36,527 nucleotides of DNA from Apostichopus parvimensis (lineage: Eukaryota > Echinodermata > Holothuroidea > Aspidochirotida > Stichopodidae), in assembly GCA_000934455.1 (NCBI GenBank), contig KN888853.1, positions 1-36,527 on the forward strand. Reading direction: 5' to 3'. Numbering within the stretch: the first letter of the stretch is position 1; every line of letters starts with the position of its first letter. A program made the position numbers and the translations under genes. The notes under the pieces were generated by a model. It saw nothing but the letters and a program-made list of their open reading frames with translations, made no database searches and was not told the origin of the DNA. Positions 1-10,530 of this stretch are shown here, in pieces.

Positions 1-428
1 GTTACTCTTGCTGTTCCTCATTCTATCCTCGTCCGAGGTGTCAGATAATTAAAATACGATTACTACAACCCCCCTCTAAAGTCTAAACAAATGCAACTTG
101 TTTTAGTTCACCAAAATAGTGTTATCGAAATGCAAACGATTGTAATACTGTCATGCAAATGATACAATGTGGTAATCAGAAATCCGAATCTGATAGCAGA
201 CACTAGTAAAAAAAAAAACATTAGGCTAAAATGAAACATTGAATGTGACTGATAAACGAAAAACAAATATTTATATAATATACATGTCATAAGGAACTGC
301 AAACTCAATACCTGATGAAATCTTGAAACTTATTTGGTTCCTTTATGACTCGACCCCTCAACGTTGTACTTGCTTGTTGTGCTGTTGTTTGTATTGTGTT
401 TGGGATAGATGGAATGTCTTTGTCATTT
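1..428. other. No gene recognised
   Basis: AT-rich sequence ahead of the first LINE relic. The short open frames on both strands have no domain-like composition and I recognise no repeat end. It may hold the 3' flank and target site of the LINE whose 3' end lies at 429. Confidence 0.5.
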
Positions 429-1144
429 GTGCTTTTTACGTGCAAAGAAAACGGGCACGGACCCACCCATTGACGACGCAAAGACTTTGTTCACACCCCC
501 ATGAACTGGTTGTACAATCCAACAATAGCCGGTCTCGGGAGAGTCACTCTTTTCTTCTGCTTTCTGTCGTATCGTCTGCACTCATCTGGTGGTAGTGCCC
601 CTACAAAGATTGATGCCGTCAGCACCCTCCTATTATGAAACCATGCGCAGTTGACGACCTTTTCATCAGTGCCAATGCGATAATCCATTGATCCTTCGAA
701 AATCGAGGTGGGCCACATGAACACCACCTTCTTCAATCATGCTTGTCCGCTCATTCATTATTTCTATCAATTGTGTCACACACGACCAGCCTGGACGGAA
801 ACCATGTTGGTGGACAAACAAACCTAGACGTTGTGTTTGTGGTTTGGAGTTGGCTTTTTGGGGCTGGTTTGTAGAGCTTTGTTGTTTTGGTTCTGTTGGC
901 CTTTTGGTCCGTGTCCTTTTCACGTTACGTTGAACGCTGCATTGTATACGTTTGTGGGTTGTGAAAGGTTTCTGTTTGTGGGTTTTCGGTTGGGTTTTGG
1001 CGGTTGTTTAACAGACTGGGATTGTTTTTGGTTTTGTTGACCTTTGGTCCGTGCCCGTTTTCTTTGCACGTGAAAAGCACCTAGACGAAGTATTATAGGT
1101 TGCATGTTTGGTATAAATATACTTTTGGCAACTCCGCTTATCAA
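429..1144 (-). pseudogene. LINE (non-LTR retrotransposon) reverse-transcriptase relic with its 3' end
   Basis: The minus strand encodes part of a non-LTR reverse transcriptase. The block HQHGFRPGWSCVTQLIEIMN (about 812-755) followed by HLDFRR is the RT fingers/palm region; in the family the consensus is close to GFRPGRSC..QL and LDFxKAFD. The expected AFDxVPH continuation is missing, so the palm is deleted or frame-shifted after DFRR. Upstream coding (LRLG, near 1088-1100) is cut off from the rest by a 248-bp insertion at 831-1078. At the left edge the element ends with the complement of CACGTAAAAAGCAC, the same 3' terminus as other LINE fragments here, so 429 is probably the true 3' end. No TSD was found for this outer copy. 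It cannot make an active protein. Clade is not certain; CR1/L2/Rex-like is possible. Confidence 0.7.
831..1078 (+). mobile_element. 5'-truncated LINE 3' stub inserted in the older LINE RT, with 9-bp TSD
   Basis: The nonamer acctagacg occurs at 822-830 and again at 1079-1087, bracketing 248 bp of G/T-rich sequence that ends ...CACGTGAAAAGC. Removing the insert and one nonamer rejoins the minus-strand RT reading (LRLG to LFVHQHGF), so this is a genuine insertion. Only the right end is conserved between copies and there is no terminal inversion with the left end, as expected of target-primed reverse transcription with 5' truncation. The G/T-rich part (gagttggctttttgggg) recurs near 22270. Just before the tail, GTGC and GCAC could pair around an 11-nt loop. 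Confidence 0.75.
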
Positions 1145-1315
1145 GTGGTATCTACAACATTGTTTAGGGAGGTTATTAAATTGAGAATTTTTTCTTTATC
1201 ATCGTGGTCTGTACACTCGTAGCTTTCAAATGATATCAAATTTGTGTCAAACGTAGCTTGAATGCACGAAATATAAACGATAACAAATTCGAGGGTTAAT
1301 AACAACTTCCGGGAC

Positions 1316-2384
1316 TCGAGATTTCTTTTCCCAGCACGGTAAAGGCCATCATTTGCATACCTCGCTTCTCACTGGCTGGGGTCTGTATACATAAGATTCA
1401 TTACAATATCAACTAGCAGCTGCTGTACTGAATCGCTCATCACAAACCACATTTCACAAGGCCACTTTGCTAGAGTCACAACAAAAAAGAAAACAGTCTA
1501 GCAGCAGGATGTAAAATGGTACGTGTTTGAGTATAGTTAATTTATTTGTCGGCGTGTTATGCCACGGGTGTAGAGGGTCTGTGGTTATGTATCGTACAAC
1601 TCGGTGGCTGTAAATTTAAAGAAGTTAAATCAAACCGAAAGAGTTTGAAGATGATACAAAAAATCACCATATAATATAAACGTAAGACAATTTCTGTGTT
1701 CAATAACTATAATCCAAAGTGGCAGTGGTACTACTAACATGCGGCATGACTAAATACTAAGCCTATTTCTTTCGTATTATATTATCTGAAAACCGTGCCA
1801 AAGGGTCATAATAAACCGTTTTAAAGGTTCATAATTTTGAAAATCAAATCAATGTCTCTGCTCAAAATTAAGAGTCTATCAGTTTAAATTTGAAATGCAT
1901 CTCAAGTAAATAGTCAACCAGAAACGATCAAGCTGTCAAATGTTTTTAGCAGTTTTGAAGCAAGCAAACGCCTGATACTTATTTGCGTACATTGCCATCG
2001 CAGTACTCTGTACAACAAGTTCCACCCTTGTCAAAACTAACTTATTCGATTTATTGGCTTTTCAACTTTGGATCATCAACCTAAATAATCCTTACCTTCA
2101 AAGAAGGACAGTCATCTACAACAAGACGTGTACACTTACAGTACATGGTCGCAGTATGATGTTTTACGAACTTATGGATGTAAATGTCAACAAACAAGTC
2201 CGCGCAAAAGCACCAGTTCATACAGTACGTGTATGCGAATCACTATCCATTGAGTGCACGTGTATGTTCATGTACATACACACACGCATAGCGTAAGCAA
2301 GAACTTCCCAATTCAGCATCAAAAGCCAATGAGAAGCGAGGTATGCAAATGATAGCCTTTACCGTGCTGGGAAAAAAAATATCG
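1316..2384. mobile_element. Mutator-like non-autonomous DNA transposon, 61-bp TIRs, 10-bp TSD
   Basis: The terminal 61 bp at 1317-1377 and 2324-2384 are inverted copies with four mismatches by eye. They contain TTTCCCAGCACGGTAAAGGC and an ATTTGCAT octamer. The decamer cttccgggac flanks the element directly at 1306-1315 and 2385-2394. A TSD of 9-11 bp with long TIRs is the signature of Mutator-like elements; hAT would give 8 bp, and piggyBac or Kolobok TTAA. The interior (about 0.95 kb) shows no transposase; the only longer frame, 2054-2296 plus, looks random. It is probably mobilised in trans. Two of the relics elsewhere in the window (PF20700 and FLYWCH-MULE) are of the same broad superfamily, but I cannot show that either recognised these TIRs. 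Confidence 0.8.
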
Positions 2385-2438
2385 CTTCCGGGACGCTATG
2401 TTTTCGTGCGTGGGTGATTTTATAAAAAAAAAAAGTTG

Positions 2439-2736
2439 CAACGGCGTCATAGAATCTTCATGGTGTCAATGCCCGTCACACGGGTGATCGAATGTATATT
2501 GTTAACGGAATAACGGAAGTGAGCAAATGATCCATGAATTGAAGCTTATCACGTACTTATTTGTATCTTAATTTGTGGTAAAAGTTTACTGTAAACATCG
2601 AAGTAAACATCGAAGCAGTATCAATGTGAACGGTGTGTCTGTTGTGTTGTGGACAAGGACGATATTTACTCCCTTTTGTAATTGCTCAATATGAACGGAC
2701 AAGTGCTACTTGAATGTTTGAGTTGGTGGCTGGGGT
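2439..2736. repeat. Direct repeat B, copy 1 (about 295 bp)
   Basis: Begins caacggcgtcatag and ends tggctggggt; repeated at 3245-3537 with high identity. It contains the hairpin CCCGT-CAC-ACGGG followed by GTGATCG. Copy 1 carries a local duplication of taaacatcgaag that copy 2 lacks. It is probably LINE 3' UTR or a derived repeat, judged from the hairpin's likeness to the LINE 3' ends nearby. No protein family is recognised in it. Confidence 0.8.
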
Positions 2737-2777
2737 TTGTCTCTGTAGGTCGGTAGGGCGGGTAACGTAAAAAGCAC
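2737..2777 (+). mobile_element. LINE 3' end, plus orientation
   Basis: Ends gggcgggtaacgtaaaaagcac, the shared 3' terminus of this LINE family. It lies 16 bp left of a second, oppositely oriented 3' end at 2794, so the two termini face each other. It shares gtctctgtaggtc with the complement of the 2794-3010 stub, confirming a related 3' UTR. Confidence 0.6.
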
Positions 2778-2793
2778 AGTTGTCTGGCTTCGT

Positions 2794-3010
2794 GCGCTTT
2801 TTACGTGACCCGCCATTCGGGATCCAAAACGTCAGGGCCAAACGGCACTACCGAATCATCCCATTCTGATAAACGAAACTCCAGTCAAGCGAGCCAAAAA
2901 AATAATATGCCCACCGGACCTACAGAGACAGCACGCAGCGAAACGAAACACCCCTCCCCCAGCACACCACCGCCCAAAAGGCAGCCCCAGATAAACAGCG
3001 AAAATCACCT
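2794..3010 (-). mobile_element. 5'-truncated LINE 3' stub, minus orientation, 14-bp TSD
   Basis: Flanked by ttgtctggcttcgt at 2780-2793 and 3011-3024. Read on the minus strand, the 217-bp insert ends with CCCGA-ATG-GCGGG, then TCACGTAAAAAGCGC. Its plus-strand open frame (2805-3047) is low complexity, rich in Ser, Thr and Pro, and is not taken as a gene because the insert is reverse-oriented 3' UTR. Confidence 0.75.
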
Positions 3011-3150
3011 TTGTCTGGCTTCGTTGATTGTGCATTTGGTTTGGTAAATTGCTTTAGAAAAAGACAATGTCACGTACGTTTCTGGCTTCGTGGCTGTTCC
3101 CAGGGGAATGTATGGAATGTTAATGTAGTTTGTGGTTTGGCTATACTGGA

Positions 3151-3227
3151 GTGCAGTAGTAAATAGTGTGTCCCGTCGTGCGGGTGTAACTGCGTTAGTT
3201 GAAGTAGTTTTGTAGTAGTATTTTTTT
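3151..3227. repeat. Repeat A, copy 1 (about 75 bp)
   Basis: Starts gtgcagtagtaaatag and contains CCCGTCGTGCGGGTG and tgcgttagttgaag; recurs at 3536-3609. The order A (3151), B (3245), A (3536) shows a tandem arrangement of an A+B unit of about 385 bp, with a further lone B at 2439. Confidence 0.7.
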
Positions 3228-3244
3228 CTCTATAAAAAAAGTGT

Positions 3245-3537
3245 CAACGGCGTCATAGTATCTTCATGGTGTCAATGCCCGTCACACGGGTGATCGAATG
3301 TATATTGTTAACGGAATAACGGAAGTGAGCAAATGATGCATGAATTGAAGTTTATCACGTACTTATTTGTATCTAAATTTGTGGTAAATGTTTACCGTGT
3401 CCCAAGAAGTAAACATCGAAGCAGTATCAGTGTGAACGGTGTGTGTGTTGTGGACAAAGACGATATTTACTCCCTTTTGTCATTGCTCATTATGAACGGA
3501 CAAGGGCTACTTGAATGTTTGAGTGGGTGGCTGGGGT
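3245..3537. repeat. Direct repeat B, copy 2
   Basis: Second copy of the repeat at 2439-2736, offset 806 bp. It carries the same CCCGTCACACGGGTGATCG hairpin block. It differs mainly around 3395-3410, where ccgtgtcccaag replaces the short duplication seen in copy 1. Confidence 0.8.
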
Positions 3538-3609
3538 GCAGTTGTAAACTGTGTCCCGTCGTGCGGGTGTAACTGCGTTAGTTGAAGTTGTTTTGTAGCA
3601 GTATTTTTT
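3536..3609. repeat. Repeat A, copy 2
   Basis: Second copy of the 75-bp block at 3151-3227, with a few substitutions and small indels, directly following repeat B copy 2. Confidence 0.7.
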
Positions 3610-3641
3610 CGGAGTTTTGTTGTCAAGTAGTGTTGACTTCG

Positions 3642-3830
3642 CCGTGACGTGTTCATTCCCGCAGGGCGGGTGACTTGAAAAGTACTGCGTAAGGTGTAAT
3701 AGTTACAGCCAAAACTGTCTATGCCGCACACCACATCAGTTATAGCCTGAGTGCCCTTCTGCGTTACCCGCCCTGCGGGAACAAAAAGATCACGGCCAAC
3801 GGCACTATCCAACCCACTCTAGAAGCATGA
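3642..3830. repeat. Two LINE 3' ends facing each other (15-bp exact inverted repeat)
   Basis: tcccgcagggcgggt (3657-3671) and its exact complement (3766-3780) are hairpin blocks of two LINE 3' ends. One runs plus and ends near 3685 (cttgaaaagtac). The other runs minus and begins at 3751 (gtgcccttctgcgttaccc). The unit after 3780 (aacggcactatccaaccca) matches the 3' UTR next to the 2794 stub. About 65 bp of unrelated sequence lies between the termini. No TSD was found, so insertion order is unknown. Confidence 0.6.
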
Positions 3831-4389
3831 GTATACGGTTGTCGCACAGCATGTGCCTGTATTCATTGAGGTAAAAAAGCACTGGATACAAAGGTTACAG
3901 TAATTTAAAAAATGATATTCATACTAGAAAAGTTTATAGCCTCTTCTACATTTGACTGGGCTTATGTCAGCCCATGGAACATAACAAGCCCAGAGCGGGC
4001 CTGAAACATCGGCCTCATGTCAGTTTGACACAATGTTGTGTTCATTCTTATTTTAACTAATGGTCGTCCTGACGATAGGTAAATTACCTTTAAACCATGA
4101 TGACAATATATATATACAATTTGGAATATATACAATACAAAAGTACTGCAATTATGTTCTAACCATGTAGAATATAATAACTCCATGTAACCATCAAAGG
4201 CAATGTACAGAGGATATGAACTTATACATTTATGGGGAAAAGACACTGACAATAGTAGTTTCCTTTTTTTTTAAAACGTGAATTGTGCACCTGAACTAAT
4301 TGAGTAATATTCGGCTTCGGAAGGAGCGGATTATTTGACGCTAATTGGAAATGTGGTGGAAGATTCCCTGGTGTTGTGGCTCTCATGGA
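3831..4389. other. No gene recognised
   Basis: AT-rich. Near 3868-3881 there is ggtaaaaaagcac, which resembles the LINE tail but lacks the hairpin, so it is not called. No coding similarity recognised. Confidence 0.45.
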
Positions 4390-5474
4390 AAATATTCTTC
4401 TCATGAGTTGGGAGATGTAACCATAATCCTTGGCTACCTTCAACCGCCCACTTTTTTGTCCTCTTACTATACTTCTGCTGGTAACCTGACACTACATCCT
4501 TAGGAGCTCCATATGCTCTGTCTGAATGATAATTGTAGTCAATAGCAGACAAGAGCATTCTTGTGACATAACCTTCAAATGAACATCGATTACTAGCATA
4601 CATTAACATATGGGAATGAAACGATTGAAGATTGCCAGTATGCTTACAGTTCTTGTAATATCGTGACATTGATGAATCGTTTGTTTGTCATGGCTTTTCT
4701 GAGAGCAGCATGAGGAAGAGAATCTTTCTCGAGCCATGGTTTATTCCTCTCCAATGGATCCATCTATTGTAAGAACCCAGTCATGCTCATTGACTAAATG
4801 ATGTAGCATTGACCACTAGGTCTTCACAACCCTTCATTTGTGAAAGTGCAAATACCTTCTTAACAAAATGTTTGACACCATTTGATGCATCAATGCTATG
4901 CTCTACAGCTTCATATTTCTCACCATTTTTGATGAGTGGTCTGGATATGGGCATCAGTTCCAACATCAGTAACATTTACATTTGCCATAAAATAATCTAG
5001 CCGTCTTTGAAATGCTAGTCGTTCCATGTTTGTACTTTTACCACCTGTTTTTCATGAACATCAACAACATCTACATGCAGAATTTGTTAACCATGAAACT
5101 ATATGTACAATATCGGGCGCAAATTGCTGCTCCTTCATAGATTCAAAGAGACTGCTCTGGTGAGTCTGCCATTCGTCTTTTACAGATGGTGTAACATATA
5201 TTCTTTGGACTCTAAAAAAGTAGTGGAACTACTTTGATTAATAATTTCCAGATAAAACGACAGCTGAAGGTCTGACCGGTCCGAGGTGTCTGCTACAGTC
5301 ACTGCATACCTGACAAATACGTATGAAGGTCGATGGGATGAGCGAAATGTCTGCCTCAATTTGACCCACACACTGGTGACAAATCTTTGAAAAGTGAAAG
5401 CAGACAACTTTTCTTGGACCAGGAAGAGAGACGGTCTTGGGGTCCTTTAACCTGATCCCTGCAGAACAATGCAA
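4390..5474 (-). pseudogene. Relic of a multicopy transposon-like protein family of unknown function
   Basis: Three blocks on the minus strand follow the order of a family I recognise as multicopy in fish and marine invertebrates, with no assigned function. First (about 5410-5240), a Cys-containing stretch with ICHQCVG, then ICQVCSDCSRH and VRPSAVVLSGNY, which matches the region before the family's presumed catalytic core. Second (4975-4800), HSIDASNGVKHFVKKVF and MKGCEDLVVNATS, like the conserved DVWH..K..KK and CEDL segment. Third (4665-4440), YKNCKHTGNLQSFHSHMLMY then MLLSAIDYNYHSDRAYG, like the family's late CHTG..E.FHS and AAIDHN block. The part between blocks one and two, including the core that reads DGRCDSPG in relatives, is missing, and stops occur after block two. 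It is a dead copy. The family match is from memory of motif order and needs a search. Confidence 0.5.
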
Positions 5475-6784
5475 AAGAATAAATCACTTTTTTAAGACAC
5501 TATTTGTAGTTGCAAGCTGTCTCCATGTTAAAGAGCATACATATTTGGGAGGACTTCGTTATTCATAACACAGCACATAAAAGCAATGTATACGCACTTT
5601 AAGTTATAACAAAACGTCATATATAGCGACTGACTTGTATATATTCTAATTGACAAGTTTTCTAGTATGATTGTCATTACCCTGCATCCAATGTATGTAT
5701 ATATCTAATTTTGGAAGTCAAATTTTAATCATACCTCGTGGACCTTTCGTCAGACGTCTCGGGATGGTGCTACCGATGGCCCTTGCCATTCGCCCTATAC
5801 CATTCGCGCTGAAAATGCGCCCGCTACAACACTGAAGAAACGTGACCCGTGCTGCTTGCAGACACTATGAAGCATGCTGTTCGCAGCCGGTATTCTGCTG
5901 TTCTATGCATGAAGACGTGGGACAATTTCCATCACTGAAATCGGAAAGAACAAATATACATATACACACCCACACATACAAACTATGTATGACAATTGAA
6001 TGACAATAGTCTCATATCTTGAATCTTCAACAGTTATCTCAAGCCAGAAAACATACAACTTTCTCCAGTAAACCATGTAGCGCCCTGACGGCTAGGTCTC
6101 ATACCCGAACAAGTCCTTAACAATAGCGATAGTAACTTGCCTTCAAACACTACATAATTTGGCCTACATGGCTGCCAACATTTTCTTAACATGAGCTCGG
6201 TACAGCGCCATTTTGTTCTCTGACTTGACAAGCGCTCCTAATTGGAACGCTTCCACGATCTACCGAAGTTATCCTTATTGTAGACCCTTACTTAATCAGT
6301 ATAAACTAATTTTCAAGACATCTGCTTACCAATTATGATGATAACATTTCTTAACATTTATGTTTCTAGACTGTGTATGGTGACCTTCATCAATAATAGA
6401 AGTCATTGACCCAAGGAGATGGGTCACAGATGACAATTGAGCACCCCAAATAAAGTAATACCAGGCAAGTATCAACTAAACGGTATGTACTTCATAGAAG
6501 CTAACAAATGTTTAGATGAACCTTATTGTTAATTTAAAAAAAAATCAACCTTGGACCTGTACATGGACAGCAATAGCCCTCTTTAAAACATTTTATTAAG
6601 GTCATGAACGAACACAACCGTAAACTTTCAACACTCTATAACATTACCACAATACATGGGAGACCTGTATGGTTGAACAGTCATGAAAATTTTAAATTGG
6701 CTTTTCAGTCGTAACAAAATACATTGATTCACATTTGTCAACATTTTCCATCACCATCACGGCTCACAAACTCTTTCCCACTTT
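5475..6784. other. No gene recognised
   Basis: AT-rich with short unrelated open frames (for example 6034-6231 minus). It includes a moderately GC-rich patch near 5750-5900, but neither strand there gives a recognisable domain or repeat boundary. Confidence 0.45.
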
Positions 6785-7000
6785 GCTTCCTGAAATTTGG
6801 AGGACAGGCTGTTCTAGTTGCCCCATGATATTTCCTAGTGGGATCCAACATTAATCTTCAGGTGATGGCCAGAAGAAAGTATTGGTATAGGGCCCTTAGG
6901 GCTGTAGGAAGGAGACACAGACATCATTATTGTCAACTGATACTTTGTCCACCTTTGCCAACCACCAGTCTCCTTCATACACAACAACCACGCTGCATAA
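6785..7000 (-). pseudogene. C-terminal Trp-rich domain fragment of a transposon-associated protein
   Basis: The minus strand reads VVYEGDWWLAKVDKVSVD, then NNDVCVSFLQP, a TAA stop in place of a residue, GPYTNTFFWPSPED, another stop, and CWIPLGNIMGQLEQP. This matches a module at the C-terminus of multicopy invertebrate proteins: an aromatic 'YDxDWYxGxV' start, 'VxFMHPxGP', 'FxWP', then 'CWVP'. I associate it with the same family as the DFSENF pseudogene at 12080-13209, but that link is from memory. The two stops make it non-functional. It faces away from the plus-strand integrase relic that starts about 200 bp further on. Confidence 0.5.
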
Positions 7001-7189
7001 GGATGACAACTTGGATATATCAGAAATTGCCGTTAGAAGTGTAGATTCGTTTCGTTCATGCAGTCGAACCTCATCAGTCAGTTGCAAACTGAATGGCATT
7101 TTTTGCCGTGTTTCTATACTTCTCCGACATATCAGATTGGAGGATTACTTCGTTAAGCTCCACATGCCGCCTGCAAAAAATTGTAATGG

Positions 7190-7545
7190 TGACGCTCATA
7201 GCGGTGTAGCTGACGGTCATGTTCTGTACAGGTCTCGCGTAGTTTCATATTATGTTGCTGCTTTATCGGGTACTTGCCATGTAATACATGGGGGCATTGA
7301 TGGTTACAGCAGAATTCCAGTTTTCGTAAGGTGCTTCACTAACAACAGGGCGCACACAATGCTTTCTGCATTTAAGGAAGGTGTTCTGCAGTATGGGTTG
7401 CCATGGACAGTCAGATCTGACTAGGGTGGTGAGAATACCAGTGTCTGTGCATTCATGATGGCCAGGGCGTGGGCACTTCATTACAAGGAGTGTCGACAAT
7501 CAGAGAATTGAAAGACTTTGGAGAGATGTTCACAGTAAGTTTTAA
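7190..7545 (+). pseudogene. Integrase-type (rve-like) catalytic domain relic
   Basis: The plus strand reads CHVIHGGIDGYSRIPVFVRC, TNNRAHTMLSAFKEGV, QYGLPWTVRSD, then TAG, GGENTSVCAFMMAR, and after a frame change SVDNQRIERLWRDVHS. This is the conserved core of an animal integrase-core family: the first catalytic Asp in GGIDGYSR, the second in VRSDxGGEN, and the Glu in QRIERLWRDV. The stop lies immediately after the second Asp and a frameshift falls between the second and third blocks. The N-terminal part (HIDGNHKL-like in relatives) is hardly recognisable at 7100-7250. Acts on transposon DNA in its family; here it is inactive. Confidence 0.7.
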
Positions 7546-10455
7546 GCTCAACCCACTAATATCACTTAATGTAAATGTCTCTCTGTTATAAAGCCTACTT
7601 CTACTACAATTGGTGACTGATTTTTCTGAAATTTGCAGTGAAGGTGCCACATTGGGATACAACTTGTTCATGAAAAGATGCTTGGATAAAGGGAAGCGGA
7701 AATTAAATGCAATTTCCATCATTTTTCAGTTACAGTTCTCAGTCCATCCTTCAATGGAAGCTGGTCACTTCGCCCAATATATAAATAGTTGATGAAAATA
7801 TGGTCCCTTTTTCTCACCGTCATGTTTCAAAGATCCAATTCAGCATGTATTGGTCTCAAATAAATTCGAGCTTGTTTCATCACAAATGTCAGGTTTGCTG
7901 CAGAGTAACTTCCTCCAGCAGGAAGATAAATACTCTCTAGCAGCTTTGTTTGTGCAGTACTTCGGAGATATTCATAACCTCCTGCATCTTTTAGTTATGG
8001 GGAATTCCTCCATCAATCTTGCTTGCAATTCCACTGCAGTTTTAGAAGTCGAGACCGACATTTTTTTTCTCCAAGTCCAGCCGCTTTTGAGGGGATTATT
8101 TTCTGTAATAACGAACAATGTACCCATTAAATAGCCTGTAATGAAATTTGCAAAACATCAAAAATTAATTTGCCATTGGTCCTGTACTACTTTTTCTAGA
8201 TTACGAGATCAGCACTCAATCAAGATATAACAGGAGATACCCCGTCTTTTTAATATCTGCACTCTTGATGTCCCTCAATCAACACCTTCTACAGTATGTC
8301 TTTACAGTATGTGCATTGTACAGTACATAGGAGTGCATCTGTATTTATTGACAAATTCAGTTGCAGAAATGGATAGTTTCACTGTATGCAAGGTTACTGA
8401 ATTTGGATACACTGCAACCTACTGTATAGTGTAATGATATGGAAATTCCCTTTTTATGGAGAATTTCTTATTACATGCAAATAATGTTGTTGTGCATTGC
8501 AATGGGGAAATTATGTTTTACTTTTTGTAATGTTTGCAGAAATGATCATACTTGCATGTTATTTCTAGACAAACAGACCCCCAAAAAAGTTCAAAATTTG
8601 TGCTAAACTGAATTTTTTTTAGATTTACTTGATAAGCCATCATGCTTCTTCAACTTATATGGTTACTTAGCGTCGTAAAACAACATTCTTCCAGTCTGAT
8701 CATGATTCTATAACTGTGCACTGTTCAATTCACTGTTTGTGTTAAGATGTATGGAGAGAATAAACAGTCTGACAGAGAGGTGCAACTTTTGTTAATTGTT
8801 GAATAACATACCTTTCTAATTTATATACATTTTATTCCATTCAATGTTTCTTTCATATGTATTGTACAGCTCACTCAAATGATCATCACTACAATCACAA
8901 GAATCAAGAAATATCTGTCCAGTGTGTGTGTGTTCATTGATACATCTGTAGAACACTGTGATATAGTCAATCCTCACTGCAGATGAAATTTTTTAAATTT
9001 ATAATAAATTTCAATTATTTTGGCCTGTTTTTGTAAATATTATTAGTCTGATGCGTACAGTAGTCAATTACAACTTTACCATATATCCCGGAAAATTCAC
9101 TTGTCATCGTTCATTTTTTATTGGTTTCCCTACGGGTAAATATGGAGTCACTTTAAACAACCAAGCAATATTGTGAGGGGGACATGGATTACAAGTTGCC
9201 AATTACTATGGCACAGATCACAAAGTCGGTTATTACTATTACATTTGTCCAACACGGCACGATACATACACATTGTACTCAAAGCCACAGCGAATTAATC
9301 AGGTCACACATCCAGAGTCGATGCATGCTAAAGGTTTGGTCCAGAATAGTTCAAACAACAGGTTTTGTTTTATACTGCCAGTGTATTGTCCTTCCCGTGA
9401 TGCACAGTGACGATCATTCTTCTATTATAAATAAAGTAAACCAATTACAATGATCCTTCTCTATTGAACCCTTCCTGTAGATAATCATTGACTATTCCGT
9501 AGTTCAATATCAAATCAGCCAATTTTGGAGTATGTTGTAGTTCAACATCTTTGACAATTTCCCCAATTTATTATATGATTGAAACACCATGCAATAAGAA
9601 TATTCTGAAAATTTCAGTCGCGTTGCTTCAAAAGTAGCTGATTCATCACACTTTGAAATTGCGCAATTTGTCGCCACCATTGCATTTTCTTCACTTTTAA
9701 GGTCTCATTTCTCAGCAAATAAACATCCTACTACCTTTCTATTACTGATGTTTGTAGAGTCTATCCCTAAAAATAAGAATATAAAAAAGTAGGCTACAAA
9801 AACATTGTCTTGTGGAGTTAGGTCAACTTAAAATGGTCAAAATATTTCATTTTGGTATTTTTCACTCAAATATGTGCTATTTCTAGTGATGAATAACTCA
9901 TAAACAATTGCTTCAGGGTACTTTGATTCTTTCAGAGGTTATTATGTCATGTACAAGCAATACGAAATAATGATTATAATGCTTTCCTATAATATGTTTG
10001 CAAGTTGTGCAGCTCTAAAGTTACTATTTCATGCTGCAATTCAGCATGAGGAAGGGGTTTGATGCGAATGTGTTTACCAAAGTAACCATGTTAGAGCTGT
10101 CAAGGTTTTATATTTAAACTATAAGTTTAAAGTTCTTACACGTTAACAAATGTCAGGTTTCTAGCTGTTCTCAAAATTAATAAATGATGTTGTTAAGTTG
10201 CTCCGATGTACAAAAGAGGTCGTCTTTGACAGCCAATAACTAAAAATGTATATATATATATATGTTGGAAACAGTGTGATTATTTTTTCTGCAAGAGATA
10301 TAGTACCACCCTGTTTGTACACACAATTTCAGGAGGGTGTTTTTGTCTGTTTTGATGTTCCACATGTTTTGAGCCTTGGGTATTGTACTTCAAGGTCATT
10401 TTGACATTGCATTGCCTTTAGATCCATCAAGGTGCCGTACCTAAACGGCTTTTGC
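7546..10455. other. Long AT-rich stretch without recognised genes
   Basis: About 2.9 kb with only short frames (7850-8134 plus is the longest, and its sequence resembles no family known to me). A (TA)n run sits at 10249-10263. No repeat ends or splice-bounded exons stood out. It may be intergenic or a host intron. Confidence 0.5.
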
Positions 10456-10461
10456 TTTAAT
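10456..10461 (-). terminator. Candidate poly(A) signal ATTAAA
   Basis: ATTAAA on the minus strand, about 70 nt past the TAG at 10531 that ends the small secreted ORF. The hexamer is common by chance in AT-rich DNA; position is the only support. Confidence 0.3.
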
Positions 10462-10530
10462 CGGGCGAAGTGGGGCCTTGTTTGTAAAACGTATGTTCAT
10501 TTTCCTGTAAACCCTGGAAGTGGCATAGTA

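Noticed and set aside
429..1080. 35-bp terminal inverted repeat suggesting a 650-bp DNA transposon
   Set aside because: An internal TSD (822-830/1079-1087) and a restored RT frame show two LINE 3' ends in opposite orientation; no TSD flanks the outer pair.
2232..2290. Near-palindrome around tgtatgttcatgtacataca
   Set aside because: Short, AT-rich, inside a non-coding transposon interior, and with no second copy; likely chance.
2805..3047. Plus-strand 80-codon Ser/Thr/Pro-rich ORF
   Set aside because: It lies in a reverse-oriented LINE 3' stub bounded by a TSD and runs past its right end.
3868..3881. ggtaaaaaagcac as another LINE 3' end
   Set aside because: No hairpin precedes it and no TSD or 3' UTR similarity was found.
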